A model generated the notes under the pieces. That model was not told the DNA's origin and searched no databases. It saw nothing but the letters and a program-made list of their open reading frames with translations. A stretch of 64,000 nt of DNA from Mycolicibacterium litorale (lineage in GTDB: Bacteria > Actinomycetota > Actinomycetes > Mycobacteriales > Mycobacteriaceae), in contig CP019882.1 of assembly GCA_002007745.1 (NCBI GenBank), forward strand, positions 4,464,001 to 4,528,000, in the 5' to 3' direction. A program made the translations under genes and the position numbers. Shown piece after piece: positions 36,226 to 44,565 of this stretch (its first letter is position 1; every line of letters begins with the position of its first letter).

Positions 36226-38013
36226 GTGCCCAGTCAGACCATCTCCAAAGTCCTCGTCGCCAACCGCGGTGAAATCGCGGTCCGTGTGATCCGGGCGGCC
36301 AGGGATGCCGGACTGGCCAGCGTGGCGGTGTACGCCGAGCCTGATGCCGACGCCCCCCACGTCCGGCTGGCCGACGAGGCGTTCGCCCTCGGTGGTCAGA
36401 CCTCGGCAGAGTCCTACCTGGACTTCGGCAAGATCCTCGACGCCGCGGCCAAGTCCGGCGCCAACGCCATCCACCCGGGCTACGGCTTCTTGTCGGAAAA
36501 CGCCGACTTCGCCCAGGCCGTGCTCGACGCCGGGCTGATCTGGATCGGCCCCAGCCCGCAGTCCATCCGCGACCTCGGCGACAAGGTCACCGCCCGGCAC
36601 ATCGCCGCGCGCGCCCAGGCGCCGCTGGTGCCCGGTACCCCCGACCCGGTCAAGGACGCCGACGAGGTGGTGGCCTTCGCCAAGGAGTACGGCGTACCGG
36701 TGGCCATCAAGGCGGCGTTCGGCGGCGGCGGCCGCGGCATGAAGGTGGCCCGCACCATCGAAGAGATCCCCGAGCTGTTCGAGTCGGCCACCCGTGAGGC
36801 CGTCGCAGCCTTCGGCCGCGGCGAGTGCTTCGTGGAGCGCTACCTGGACAAGCCGCGCCACGTCGAAGCACAGGTGATCGCCGACCAGCACGGCAACGTC
36901 GTGGTCGCCGGCACCCGCGACTGCTCGCTGCAGCGCCGCTTCCAGAAGCTCGTGGAGGAGGCGCCGGCGCCGTTCCTGACCGACGCGCAGCGCAAGGAGA
37001 TCCACGAGTCCGCCAAGCGCATCTGCAAGGAGGCGAACTACTACGGCGCCGGCACCGTCGAGTACCTGGTGGGCCAGGACGGTCTGATCTCCTTCCTGGA
37101 GGTGAACACCCGCCTGCAGGTGGAGCATCCGGTCACCGAGGAGACCTCCGGTATCGACCTGGTCCGCGAGCAGTTCCGGATCGCCAACGGCGAGAAGCTG
37201 GACATCACCGAGGACCCGACGCCGCGCGGGCACTCCATCGAGTTCCGGATCAACGGCGAGGACGCCGGCCGCGGTTTCCTGCCGGCCCCCGGCCCGGTCA
37301 ACAAGTTCGAACCGCCGACCGGCCCCGGCGTGCGCCTGGATTCCGGTGTGGAGACCGGTTCGGTGATCGGCGGCCAGTTCGACTCCATGCTGGCCAAGCT
37401 CATCGTCACCGGCGCCGACCGCAACCAAGCCCTGGATCGCGCGCGCCGCGCCCTGGACGAGTTCACCGTCGAAGGCCTGGCCACCGTGATCCCGTTCCAC
37501 CGGGCCGTGGTCAGCGACCCCGCGTTCATCGGCGATGACAACGGATTCACCGTGCACACCCGGTGGATCGAGACCGAGTGGAACAACACCATCGAGCCGT
37601 TCACCGGCGGCGGTCCGGTCGACGAAGAAGAAGCCCAGCCACGCCAGAAGGTGGTGGTCGAGGTCGGTGGCCGTCGCGTCGAGGTCTCCCTGCCGGGTGA
37701 TCTGACGCTGGGCAACGGCTCCGGCCCCGCCGAGTCGGGCGCCATTCGCAAGAAGCCGAAGCCCCGCAAGCGCGGTGCACACGCCGGTGCCGCGGCGTCC
37801 GGCGACGCCGTGACGGCGCCGATGCAGGGCACCGTGGTGAAGGTCGCCGTCGAAGAAGGTCAGACGGTGGCCACCGGTGATCTCGTCGTCGTGCTGGAAG
37901 CCATGAAGATGGAGAACCCTGTGACCGCACACAAGGACGGTGTCATCACCGGACTGGCCGTCGAGGCCGGCGCCGCGATCACCCAGGGCACCGTGCTGGC
38001 GGAGATCAAGTAA
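36226..38013 (+). CDS. accA3: Acyl-CoA carboxylase alpha subunit (biotin carboxylase + BCCP)
   Basis: Carboxylates its own biotin with ATP and bicarbonate, then feeds AccD subunits; the shared alpha subunit for malonyl- and methylmalonyl-CoA and mycolate extension. It has 595 residues from GTG 36226, with AGGAGG upstream. The biotin carboxylase domain (about 1-450) shows AAFGGGGRGMKVA and EVNTRLQVEHPVTEE. The C-terminal biotinyl domain carries the target lysine in EAMKMEN. A Lys/Arg-rich linker (RKKPKPRKRG) joins them. It corresponds to Rv3285. Confidence 0.97.
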   Translation: MPSQTISKVLVANRGEIAVRVIRAARDAGLASVAVYAEPDADAPHVRLADEAFALGGQTSAESYLDFGKILDAAAKSGANAIHPGYGFLSENADFAQAVLDAGLIWIGPSPQSIRDLGDKVTARHIAARAQAPLVPGTPDPVKDADEVVAFAKEYGVPVAIKAAFGGGGRGMKVARTIEEIPELFESATREAVAAFGRGECFVERYLDKPRHVEAQVIADQHGNVVVAGTRDCSLQRRFQKLVEEAPAPFLTDAQRKEIHESAKRICKEANYYGAGTVEYLVGQDGLISFLEVNTRLQVEHPVTEETSGIDLVREQFRIANGEKLDITEDPTPRGHSIEFRINGEDAGRGFLPAPGPVNKFEPPTGPGVRLDSGVETGSVIGGQFDSMLAKLIVTGADRNQALDRARRALDEFTVEGLATVIPFHRAVVSDPAFIGDDNGFTVHTRWIETEWNNTIEPFTGGGPVDEEEAQPRQKVVVEVGGRRVEVSLPGDLTLGNGSGPAESGAIRKKPKPRKRGAHAGAAASGDAVTAPMQGTVVKVAVEEGQTVATGDLVVVLEAMKMENPVTAHKDGVITGLAVEAGAAITQGTVLAEIK

Positions 38014-38740
38014 ACCGCACCGTCCCCAGCACGGCCCCCTCGCCGGTGACCAGGCTGTCGTCGTCCACCCGGGCGCCGAAGTAGGTCGCGTCCTCGTCGA
38101 CGACGATCGGGCGGTGATCGCCGTGCCGGGCGCCGACGATGCGGGCCAGCTCGGCGAAGCTGATCTTGTCGGGCCCGCCGAGTTCGACCACGCCGGCCGG
38201 TGATCCGATGGCGGCGCGGGCCACGTGGGCGGCCACCTCCGCCGCCGCGATGGGCTGGATCCGCGCGTCGGGCACCCGCACGACCTCCTCCTCGGTCATA
38301 CTCGCCACGATCAGCTCGGCGAACTCGTCGAACTGGGTCGCCCGCACGATCGTGTAGGGCAGGCCCGACGCCTCGATGAGGGTCTCCTGGGCCGCCTTGG
38401 CGCGCATGTAGCCACTCATCCGCAGCCGGGTGGCGCCGACGATGGACAGCGCGACGTAATGGCCGACCCCCGCGGACTGGGCGGCCTCGACGAGGGTGCG
38501 GGTGGCGGTGCCGAAGAACTCCAGAACCGGCTCGTCTTCGTAGGATGGCGAGTTCAGCACATCGACGACGACGTGCGCACCGCGCAGCGCGCCGGCCACC
38601 CCGGCTCCGGTCAGCACGTCGACACCGGTACGCCGGGAGGCCGCCACCACGTCGTGCCCCTCGGCGGCCAGCAGGTCCACCACCTGACTGCCGATCTGAC
38701 CGGTGGCTCCGAACACGGATATCTTCACACCATCCAGCAT
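38006..38740 (-). CDS. NmrA-like NAD(P)-binding protein
   Basis: Atypical SDR/NmrA-type Rossmann protein of 244 residues. The nucleotide loop KISVFGATGQIGSQVVDLL is clear. There is no YxxxK pair in the usual place, although RMSGYMRAKAAQETL resembles it. LPYTIVRATQFDEF is typical of the NmrA group. It could be a sensor or reductase. ATG 38740 lies one base from the start of the divergent DUF1707 gene; GTG 38728 (VKISVFG) is the alternative. It overlaps the accA3 end by 8 bases. Confidence 0.82.
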   Translation of the reverse strand: MLDGVKISVFGATGQIGSQVVDLLAAEGHDVVAASRRTGVDVLTGAGVAGALRGAHVVVDVLNSPSYEDEPVLEFFGTATRTLVEAAQSAGVGHYVALSIVGATRLRMSGYMRAKAAQETLIEASGLPYTIVRATQFDEFAELIVASMTEEEVVRVPDARIQPIAAAEVAAHVARAAIGSPAGVVELGGPDKISFAELARIVGARHGDHRPIVVDEDATYFGARVDDDSLVTGEGAVLGTVRFT

Positions 38741-38741
38741 G

Positions 38742-39104
38742 ATGGACCCTGTGAGCGAGGACATCGAGCGGGTGCGGATCGGCACCGCCGAGCGCGAAGA
38801 GGCCATGCAACTGCTCAGCCGGCAGTTCTCCGAGGGCCGGCTCAACCCCGACGAGTTCTCCGAACGCAGCGCCGCGATAAGCGCCGCCGTCACCCGCGCC
38901 GACCTGGACCCGATCTTCGCCGACCTGCCGGCCAAACCCGGTGCCACACCGAGCCGGGAGGCCGAACGGGTCCGCGACTGGCGCGCTATCGTGATGGCCC
39001 TGATTCCGCTTGTCGCGCTGGCGTTCACCATCCTGGTGCCGCACGGCTGGCTGGCCTGGCTGGCACTGCCGGTGCTCGGCATGGTGCTCTACGGCCGGCG
39101 CTGA
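38742..39104 (+). CDS. DUF1707 membrane protein
   Basis: A 120-residue protein. The N-terminal DUF1707 domain is clear (RIGTAEREEAMQLLSRQFSEGRLNPDEFSERSAAI, a SHOCT-like helical pair). Two short hydrophobic stretches form the C terminus (WRAIVMALIPLVALAFTILV and WLAWLALPVLGMVLY). Role unknown. ATG 38742, or GTG 38751. The start is nearly back to back with the divergent NmrA-like gene. Confidence 0.82.
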   Translation: MDPVSEDIERVRIGTAEREEAMQLLSRQFSEGRLNPDEFSERSAAISAAVTRADLDPIFADLPAKPGATPSREAERVRDWRAIVMALIPLVALAFTILVPHGWLAWLALPVLGMVLYGRR

Positions 39105-39105
39105 G

Positions 39106-39426
39106 ATGGATCCCGTCGAGATCAACGCCGGCACCTGGTATCTGCGCGCGTTACGCGCCGACGACCGCATCGACGACCGGCCCGCGCTGGCCGACCTCGG
39201 TGAAACCGACCCCGACCACGTGCCGACCAGCCTGGCTGGGTGGCAGCAGGACCGGGCCTATTCCTGGGCGGTGTGCGAACCGACCACCGGCGAGCTGCTC
39301 GGCGAGGTGATCCTGAACGTGGCCACCGGGGCCATCGCGCTGCGGGCCCGTCCCGGTCATGCCGAGGCCACCCAGACCGCCGCCGACGCGGTGCGCCGCT
39401 TCGCCGCCTCGATCGGCATCGGTTAA
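39106..39426 (+). CDS. GNAT-like fragment or small protein
   Basis: A 106-residue protein from ATG 39106. Parts look like the front half of a GNAT acetyltransferase (WYLRALRADDRIDDRPAL, then YSWAVCEPTTGELLGEVILN), but the acetyl-CoA loop (Q/RxxGxG/A) is absent. It is either a relic or a small protein with a new role. It begins one base after the DUF1707 stop and overlaps the convergent MobA-like gene by 4 bases. Confidence 0.6.
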   Translation: MDPVEINAGTWYLRALRADDRIDDRPALADLGETDPDHVPTSLAGWQQDRAYSWAVCEPTTGELLGEVILNVATGAIALRARPGHAEATQTAADAVRRFAASIGIG

Positions 39427-39962
39427 CGCTCGTCGATGTCGCGGCCGCTGGCCAGATCCGCGCAATCGACGGTCACCACATCGGCGCGCCCGGCCAGGAA
39501 ACCGCGCGCACCTTCGTCGCCGTGCAGAGTGTCCAGCAGGGCCGGCCAGTGCCGGCTGGCGATGACCACCGGGTGCCCGGGGCGCCCGGCATAGGTGGCG
39601 CGTGCGATGCCACCCGCCGTCGAACGCGCCGCCGCCAGCACCCGCTCGACGACATCGCCGCCGATGTCCGGGGTGTCGACGGTGAGCACCACGGCGTAGT
39701 CGGCGCCGGCCACCGCCGCCAGGCCTGCCCGCAGCGAGGCACCCATCCCGTGGCGCCAGTCTTGGGCGATCACCGCGCGCGCCGGGGCCGCGACGTCGAC
39801 CACCGCGGCACCAAGCACCACGACCACCTCGTCACAGCCGGACAGCGCGGCTAGCGCATTGTTGAGCCAACGTCCTTGTTCGGCAAGGACTTTCGGCATC
39901 CCGTAGCGGGTTCCCGCGCCTGCGGCCAGCAGCACACCGGCCGTCCGCTCGCGCTTCGACAT
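39423..39962 (-). CDS. MobA-like nucleotidyltransferase
   Basis: A 179-residue protein of the molybdenum-cofactor cytidylyl/guanylyltransferase group (MocA/MobA-like). It opens with the NTP-binding loop AGVLLAAGAGTRYGMPKVL, and VLTVDTPDIGGDVVERVL gives the metal-binding D. YAGRPGHPVVIASRHWPAL is typical of the MocA branch that prepares cofactor for hydroxylases such as xanthine dehydrogenase. Such an enzyme is encoded at 50-53.6 kb. It is divergent from the urate operon. Confidence 0.82.
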   Translation of the reverse strand: MSKRERTAGVLLAAGAGTRYGMPKVLAEQGRWLNNALAALSGCDEVVVVLGAAVVDVAAPARAVIAQDWRHGMGASLRAGLAAVAGADYAVVLTVDTPDIGGDVVERVLAAARSTAGGIARATYAGRPGHPVVIASRHWPALLDTLHGDEGARGFLAGRADVVTVDCADLASGRDIDER

Positions 39963-39995
39963 GCGAACAGTGTGAACTGGGGCGATTCTTGGACC

Positions 39996-41894
39996 ATGTC
40001 CGCCCCGGTGAAAGCGAAGAAGCGGGTGCATCCCGTCGACGAGGTCCTGCCCGTCCCGAAGCTCGCCACCTACGGCTTCCAGCACGTCGTCGCGTTCTAC
40101 GCCGGCGCCGTGCTGGTGCCGATCCTGATCGCCAGCGCGATCAAGCTGCCCAGTGAAGACCTGGTCAAACTGATCACCGCCGACCTGTTCACCTGCGGCA
40201 TCGCCTCGATCATCCAGTCGGTCGGCTTCTGGAAGGTCGGCGTGCGACTGCCGCTGCTGCAAGGTGTCACCTTCGCCGGCGTCGCCCCCATCATCGCCAT
40301 CGGGCTGGCCCACGGCGGCGGTGCGGCCAGCCTGCTCTACGTCTACGGCGCGGTGATCGTCGCCGGTGTGTTCACGTTCCTGATCGCCCCGGTGTTCATC
40401 CGGCTGCTGCGATTCTTCCCCCCGGTGGTCACCGGCACCCTGATCACCATCATCGGATTGTGTCTGGTCCCGGTCGGCGCCGGCGATGCCGTCACCAACC
40501 CGCACACCGGGGAACACGACCCCACCAACATCCGCTGGCTGCTCTACGCCCTGGGCACGGTGGCGGTGATCGTGGCCATCCAACGGCTCTTCCGGGGCTT
40601 CGTCGCCACCATCGCGGTGCTGCTCGGCCTGATCGCCGGCTGCGCGGTGGCGTTCGCGCTGGGCGACATGAGCTTCGCCAAGGTGGCCGACGCCGACCTG
40701 ATCGGGTTCACCGAGCCGTTCCTGTTCGGCATGCCCAAATTCGATGTGGCCGCCTGCATCACGATGATCATCGTGCTGCTCATCACCGCCGTGGAATCGA
40801 CCGGCAGCACCATCGCCACCGGCGAGATCGTCGGCAAGCGGATCAAGGCCGACGACATCGGCAACGTGCTGCGCGCCGACGGCCTGGCCACCGTAATCGG
40901 CGGGGTATTCAACTCGTTCCCCTACACCGCGTTCTCCGAGAACGTCGGGCTGGTTCGGCTGACCGGGGTGAAGAGCCGCTGGGTGGTGGCCGCCGCCGGC
41001 GTCATCATGATCGTGCTGGGCTTCCTGCCCAAGGTCGCCGCCGTCGTGTCGTCCATCCCGCAGCCGGTGCTGGGCGGTGCCGCGCTGACCCTGTTCGCCA
41101 CGGTGGCGGTCGTCGGCATCCAGACCCTCGGCAAGGTCGACTTCACCGACCACCGCAACCTGATCATCGTCACCACCAGCCTTGCCCTGGCGCTGTGGGT
41201 GACCACCTATCCCGACGTCGCCAAGGCCATGCCGACCGGGATCGACCTGCTGTTCGGCAGTGGCATCAGCATCGGCGCGATCACCGCGATCGTGCTCAAC
41301 ATCGTGTTCTTCCACACCGGCAGCCGCGGCCCGCGGGTGGCCGGCGGCGGCACCATCACCCTCGACGAGGTCAACGCGATGACCGCCGAACGGTTCACCG
41401 AAGTGTTCGGCCACGTGGTGCAGGACGTTCCGTGGGCGATCGCCCGGGCCTTCGCGGCACGGCCGTTCACCGACACCAAGGCACTGCGGGAGGCCTTCGC
41501 CGACGCGGTGCTCACCGGTTCCTCCGAGCAGCAACTGGAGTTGCTCAACGCCTTTCCCGATCTGGGCGCCGAGGACGAGACCGGACACGCACTGGCCGTC
41601 GATCATGTGGCGCTGAGCAATCTGTCCGACGACGACCACAATGACGTGGTGGAGTTGGCCACCGCCTATCGTGACCATTTCGGCTTCCCGTTGGTGATCT
41701 GTGCCCGGGAAACCGAGCACTTCGACCGGGTGCTGCGCAACGGCTGGTCGAGAATGGACAACCCGCCGGCCGCCGAGCGGGCCTTCGCCCTGATCGAGAT
41801 CGCCAAGATCGTCAATTACCGGTTCGGCGACCTGGTCGCCGACGCCAATCCGATCGCCGCGGCCCGGTTCAACCGGCTCAACGAGCTGACGTGA
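39996..41894 (+). CDS. NCS2 urate/xanthine permease fused to OHCU-decarboxylase-like domain
   Basis: Fusion of 632 residues. Residues about 15-455 are a nucleobase:cation symporter-2 permease: FQHVVAFYAGAVLVP in span 1, AVESTGSTIATGEIVG (span 8 substrate site) and FSENVGLVRLTGVKSR (span 10 motif). Residues about 465-632 resemble 2-oxo-4-hydroxy-4-carboxy-5-ureidoimidazoline decarboxylase (LNAFPDLGAEDE, AYRDHFGFPLVIC, ALIEIAKIVNYRFGDL). The catalytic His of the usual HPDL motif is Phe here, so this domain may not be active. It leads the urate operon. The start is ATG 39996. Confidence 0.88.
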   Translation: MSAPVKAKKRVHPVDEVLPVPKLATYGFQHVVAFYAGAVLVPILIASAIKLPSEDLVKLITADLFTCGIASIIQSVGFWKVGVRLPLLQGVTFAGVAPIIAIGLAHGGGAASLLYVYGAVIVAGVFTFLIAPVFIRLLRFFPPVVTGTLITIIGLCLVPVGAGDAVTNPHTGEHDPTNIRWLLYALGTVAVIVAIQRLFRGFVATIAVLLGLIAGCAVAFALGDMSFAKVADADLIGFTEPFLFGMPKFDVAACITMIIVLLITAVESTGSTIATGEIVGKRIKADDIGNVLRADGLATVIGGVFNSFPYTAFSENVGLVRLTGVKSRWVVAAAGVIMIVLGFLPKVAAVVSSIPQPVLGGAALTLFATVAVVGIQTLGKVDFTDHRNLIIVTTSLALALWVTTYPDVAKAMPTGIDLLFGSGISIGAITAIVLNIVFFHTGSRGPRVAGGGTITLDEVNAMTAERFTEVFGHVVQDVPWAIARAFAARPFTDTKALREAFADAVLTGSSEQQLELLNAFPDLGAEDETGHALAVDHVALSNLSDDDHNDVVELATAYRDHFGFPLVICARETEHFDRVLRNGWSRMDNPPAAERAFALIEIAKIVNYRFGDLVADANPIAAARFNRLNELT

Positions 41895-42394
41895 GAGCCA
41901 TCGGGCTGTCCGCGTTCAACGAACTGTCCGAACGGCAGCGGATGCACGCCCTGTTCGAGGTGTGCTCGTCGCCGATCTGGGCACGCCGGGTGTTGGCCGG
42001 CGGCCCGTTTCCCGACGAAGAGGCACTACTGGACCGGGCCGACCGAATGCTGGCCGAGTTGCCCGACGCGGAACTCGACGCCGCGCTCGACGGCCACCCC
42101 CGCATCGGCGACCGCCCCGACAATGCGTCCTCAGCGCGCGAGCAGGCCGGCGTGGCCGGCGCCGACGCCGCGGTCAAGGCGGAGCTGGCAGCCAAGAACC
42201 GCGAGTACGAGGACCGGTTCGGCTACGTGTATCTGGTGTGTGCCAGTGGCCGGTCAGCCGAGGAGCTGCTGGCCATCCTCACCGAGCGGCTGGGCAACGA
42301 CCCGGAGACCGAACGCCGGGTGATGCGCAGTGAACTCGCCAAGATCAACCGGCTGCGGCTGCAGCGGTTGCTGAGCGAGCATGGGGCACAGTGA
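41891..42394 (+). CDS. uraD: OHCU decarboxylase
   Basis: Converts OHCU to (S)-allantoin, the last step of the urate pathway. It has 167 residues from GTG 41891. The catalytic His is present in DGHPRIGDRP (about residue 73), with SAREQAGV, RFGYVYLVCASGRSAEELLAIL and the RLGNDPETERRVMRSELAKI helix. Coupled to the permease fusion by a 4-base overlap (GTGA). It supplies the activity that the fused domain seems to have lost. Confidence 0.9.
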   Translation: MRAIGLSAFNELSERQRMHALFEVCSSPIWARRVLAGGPFPDEEALLDRADRMLAELPDAELDAALDGHPRIGDRPDNASSAREQAGVAGADAAVKAELAAKNREYEDRFGYVYLVCASGRSAEELLAILTERLGNDPETERRVMRSELAKINRLRLQRLLSEHGAQ

Positions 42395-42398
42395 TCCC

Positions 42399-42728
42399 AT
42401 GGCACATCTGAGCACCCACGTTCTGGACGCCGCCGCCGGAACGCCGGCCGCCGGGGTCGCGGTCACCCTACTCGGCCCCGACGACGCCGGCGGGAACCCG
42501 GTGACGACCGCCGTCACCGACGCCGACGGCCGGATCAGCTTCGGTGCCGACCTGGTGGCCGGGGTGCACCGGCTGCGCTTCGACACGGGCGGCTACTTCG
42601 CCGGCCGTGGAATCACCACGTTCTACCCCGAAGTGGTCATCACCTTCGACATCGACGATGCCGCGGGCAAATACCATGTGCCGCTGCTGTTGTCGCCCTA
42701 TGCCTATTCCACCTACCGAGGGAGTTGA
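42399..42728 (+). CDS. uraH: 5-hydroxyisourate hydrolase
   Basis: Transthyretin-like enzyme that opens 5-hydroxyisourate to OHCU. It has 109 residues from ATG 42399. The three signatures are present: LSTHVLDAAAGTPA at the N terminus (catalytic His), HRLRFDTGGYF in the middle, and the C-terminal YRGS tetrapeptide that defines the enzyme against true transthyretins. It stands between uraD and the urate hydroxylase gene. Confidence 0.95.
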   Translation: MAHLSTHVLDAAAGTPAAGVAVTLLGPDDAGGNPVTTAVTDADGRISFGADLVAGVHRLRFDTGGYFAGRGITTFYPEVVITFDIDDAAGKYHVPLLLSPYAYSTYRGS

Positions 42729-42732
42729 GCCG

Positions 42733-43899
42733 GTGAAAGCGGTGATCATCGGGGCCGGCATGGGGGGCATGAGCGCGGCGATCGCGTTGCGCCAGATCGG
42801 CATCGACACCGAGGTGTACGAGCGGGTCACCGACAACAAGCCGGTGGGCGCGGCCATCTCGGTGTGGTCGAACGGGGTGAAATGCCTCAATTACCTTGGC
42901 CTGCAAGAGCAGACCGCCGCCCTCGGCGGGATCGTCGACACGATGAGTTACATGGACGGCCACACCGGGCAGACCATGTGCCGGTTCTCGATGCAGCCGC
43001 TGATCGACCAGGTCGGCCAGCGGCCCTACCCCATCGCCCGCGCCGAACTGCAGCTCATGCTGATGCAGGCCTACGGCACCGACCAGATTCGCTTCGGCAT
43101 GCGGATGGTCGGAGTGGACAACGACGGCGATCGGGCGATCGCGACCTTCGCCGACGGGACGACGGTGTCCGCCGACCTGGTGATCGGCGCCGACGGTGCG
43201 AACTCGATCACCCGCGAATACGTGCTGGGCGGCCCGGTCGAGCGCCGCTACGCCGGTTACGTGAACTTCAACGGGCTGGTCGACGTGGACGAACGCATCG
43301 GACCAGCCACCGAGTGGACCACCTACGTCGGCGACGGCAAACGGGTCTCGGTGATGCCGGTAGCGGGCGGACGGTTCTATTTCTTCTTCGACGTGCTCGA
43401 ACCCCAGGGCGCCGACTACGACCGCGGTTCGGCGCGCGAGGTCCTGCGCGGCCACTTCGCCGGCTGGGCGCCCGGTGTGCAGGTGCTGATCGACGCGCTG
43501 GATCCCGCCACCACCAACCGGGTCGAGATATTGGACCTCGATCCTTTTCACACCTGGGTCCGTGGCCGGGTCGCGGTCCTCGGCGATGCGGCCCACAACA
43601 CCACTCCCGACATCGGCCAGGGCGGGTGTTCGGCGATGGAGGACGCCGTCGCGTTGCAGTGGGCGCTGCGCGACCATCCCGACGACGTGGCTGCCGCCCT
43701 GGTGGCGTACCAGCAAACTCGCACCGAGCGGGCGGCCGACCTGGTGCTGCGGGCCCGCCGGCGCTGCGACGTCACCCACGCCAAGGACCCCGCCGAAACC
43801 GCGCAGTGGTACGAGGAGCTGCGAAATGAGGACGGCACCAACATCATTCGCGGGATTGTGGGCAACATCATGGGTGGCCCGCTGACCCCGTCGGACTGA
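42733..43899 (+). CDS. hpxO: FAD-dependent urate hydroxylase
   Basis: Flavoprotein that oxidises urate to 5-hydroxyisourate with NADH and O2, replacing uricase. It has 388 residues from GTG 42733 and aligns over its whole length with Klebsiella HpxO. VIIGAGMGGMSAAIALRQ binds FAD, PVGAAISVWSNGVKCL follows, GDGKRVSVMPVAGGRFYFFFD contains the Arg and Tyr tied to urate binding, and LGDAAHNTTPDIGQGGCSAMED is the GD motif. It completes the urate-to-allantoin route with the genes before it. Confidence 0.93.
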   Translation: MKAVIIGAGMGGMSAAIALRQIGIDTEVYERVTDNKPVGAAISVWSNGVKCLNYLGLQEQTAALGGIVDTMSYMDGHTGQTMCRFSMQPLIDQVGQRPYPIARAELQLMLMQAYGTDQIRFGMRMVGVDNDGDRAIATFADGTTVSADLVIGADGANSITREYVLGGPVERRYAGYVNFNGLVDVDERIGPATEWTTYVGDGKRVSVMPVAGGRFYFFFDVLEPQGADYDRGSAREVLRGHFAGWAPGVQVLIDALDPATTNRVEILDLDPFHTWVRGRVAVLGDAAHNTTPDIGQGGCSAMEDAVALQWALRDHPDDVAAALVAYQQTRTERAADLVLRARRRCDVTHAKDPAETAQWYEELRNEDGTNIIRGIVGNIMGGPLTPSD

Positions 43900-44124
43900 C
43901 CGCCGGGTTACCGCGGGTCAATTCGGTCGGTGTGAGGTTCATGAGAACCGTTCGCCGTTGCTGTCCCCCAGGCCATGAAGAGGGGTAGTGTTCGAGCCAG
44001 GTTGAGTTAACAGCCGCCCGGAACAGCGTCAAAGACGTGCAGGGCGCGCCAGCTCCCCGCACCCACGGGCTTACCCACTTGACGTCATCCACAGTACGAA
44101 TACTCGTTAACTGATGGAGTCACC
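43900..44124. other. Intergenic region before the STAS gene
   Basis: 225 bases with no convincing gene. A TTGACG at 44079-44084 is a possible -35 for the STAS gene; no clear -10 at good spacing was found. A GGGGTAG at about 43983 lacks a SigF -35 partner. Confidence 0.35.
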
Positions 44125-44565
44125 ATGTCTGTCGTCAGAACAGATCAATCCCAGCGTCCGGCTGCGCTGCATTCCCACGATTGCCACACCGCACGTTTCA
44201 CCACCCATTGGCCCGATACCGGTGTCGGCATCGTCACCGCCCACGGTGAACTCGACGCATCCAACGCGGCCGCGTTCGCCGACCACGTTGTCGAGTGCGC
44301 CGGCGAGGGCGTGCGACTCGTCCTGGACCTGAGCGGGTTGGATTTCTTCGGCACCGCCGGTTTCTCGGCCCTGCACACCGTCAACGTCCGCTGCGCCAAC
44401 TCGGCGACCAGATGGGCGCTGGTGACCGGGGAGGCCGTAGACCGGTTGCTCCGGGTCTGCGACCCCGACCACGCGCTCCCCGTCGCCGAATCGGTGCCGG
44501 CGGCCGTCGCGCTGCTCGACGGCGAACCGCGCCGGCTACTCGAGTTGGTCGCGGAGCCGAGTTAG
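44125..44565 (+). CDS. STAS-domain anti-anti-sigma factor
   Basis: A 146-residue STAS protein. GVGIVTAHGELDASNAAAFADHV begins the fold. The loop that carries the phosphorylatable residue reads LSGLDFFGTAGFSALH, with Thr at the place where many have Ser. It should bind an anti-sigma kinase, most likely RsbW of the convergent sigF-rsbW operon, and free SigF. It overlaps the sigF 3' end by 30 bases. Partner assignment is inference. Confidence 0.85.
   Translation: MSVVRTDQSQRPAALHSHDCHTARFTTHWPDTGVGIVTAHGELDASNAAAFADHVVECAGEGVRLVLDLSGLDFFGTAGFSALHTVNVRCANSATRWALVTGEAVDRLLRVCDPDHALPVAESVPAAVALLDGEPRRLLELVAEPS

Noticed and set aside
36205..37932. Minus-strand open frame of 575 codons
   Set aside because: Full antisense shadow of accA3, which is certain.
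39423..41720. MobA-like gene extended upstream to 765 codons
   Set aside because: The extension is antisense to the permease gene; the family start is at 39962.
43983..43990. GGGGTAG as a SigF promoter for the STAS gene
   Set aside because: No -35 element at acceptable spacing.
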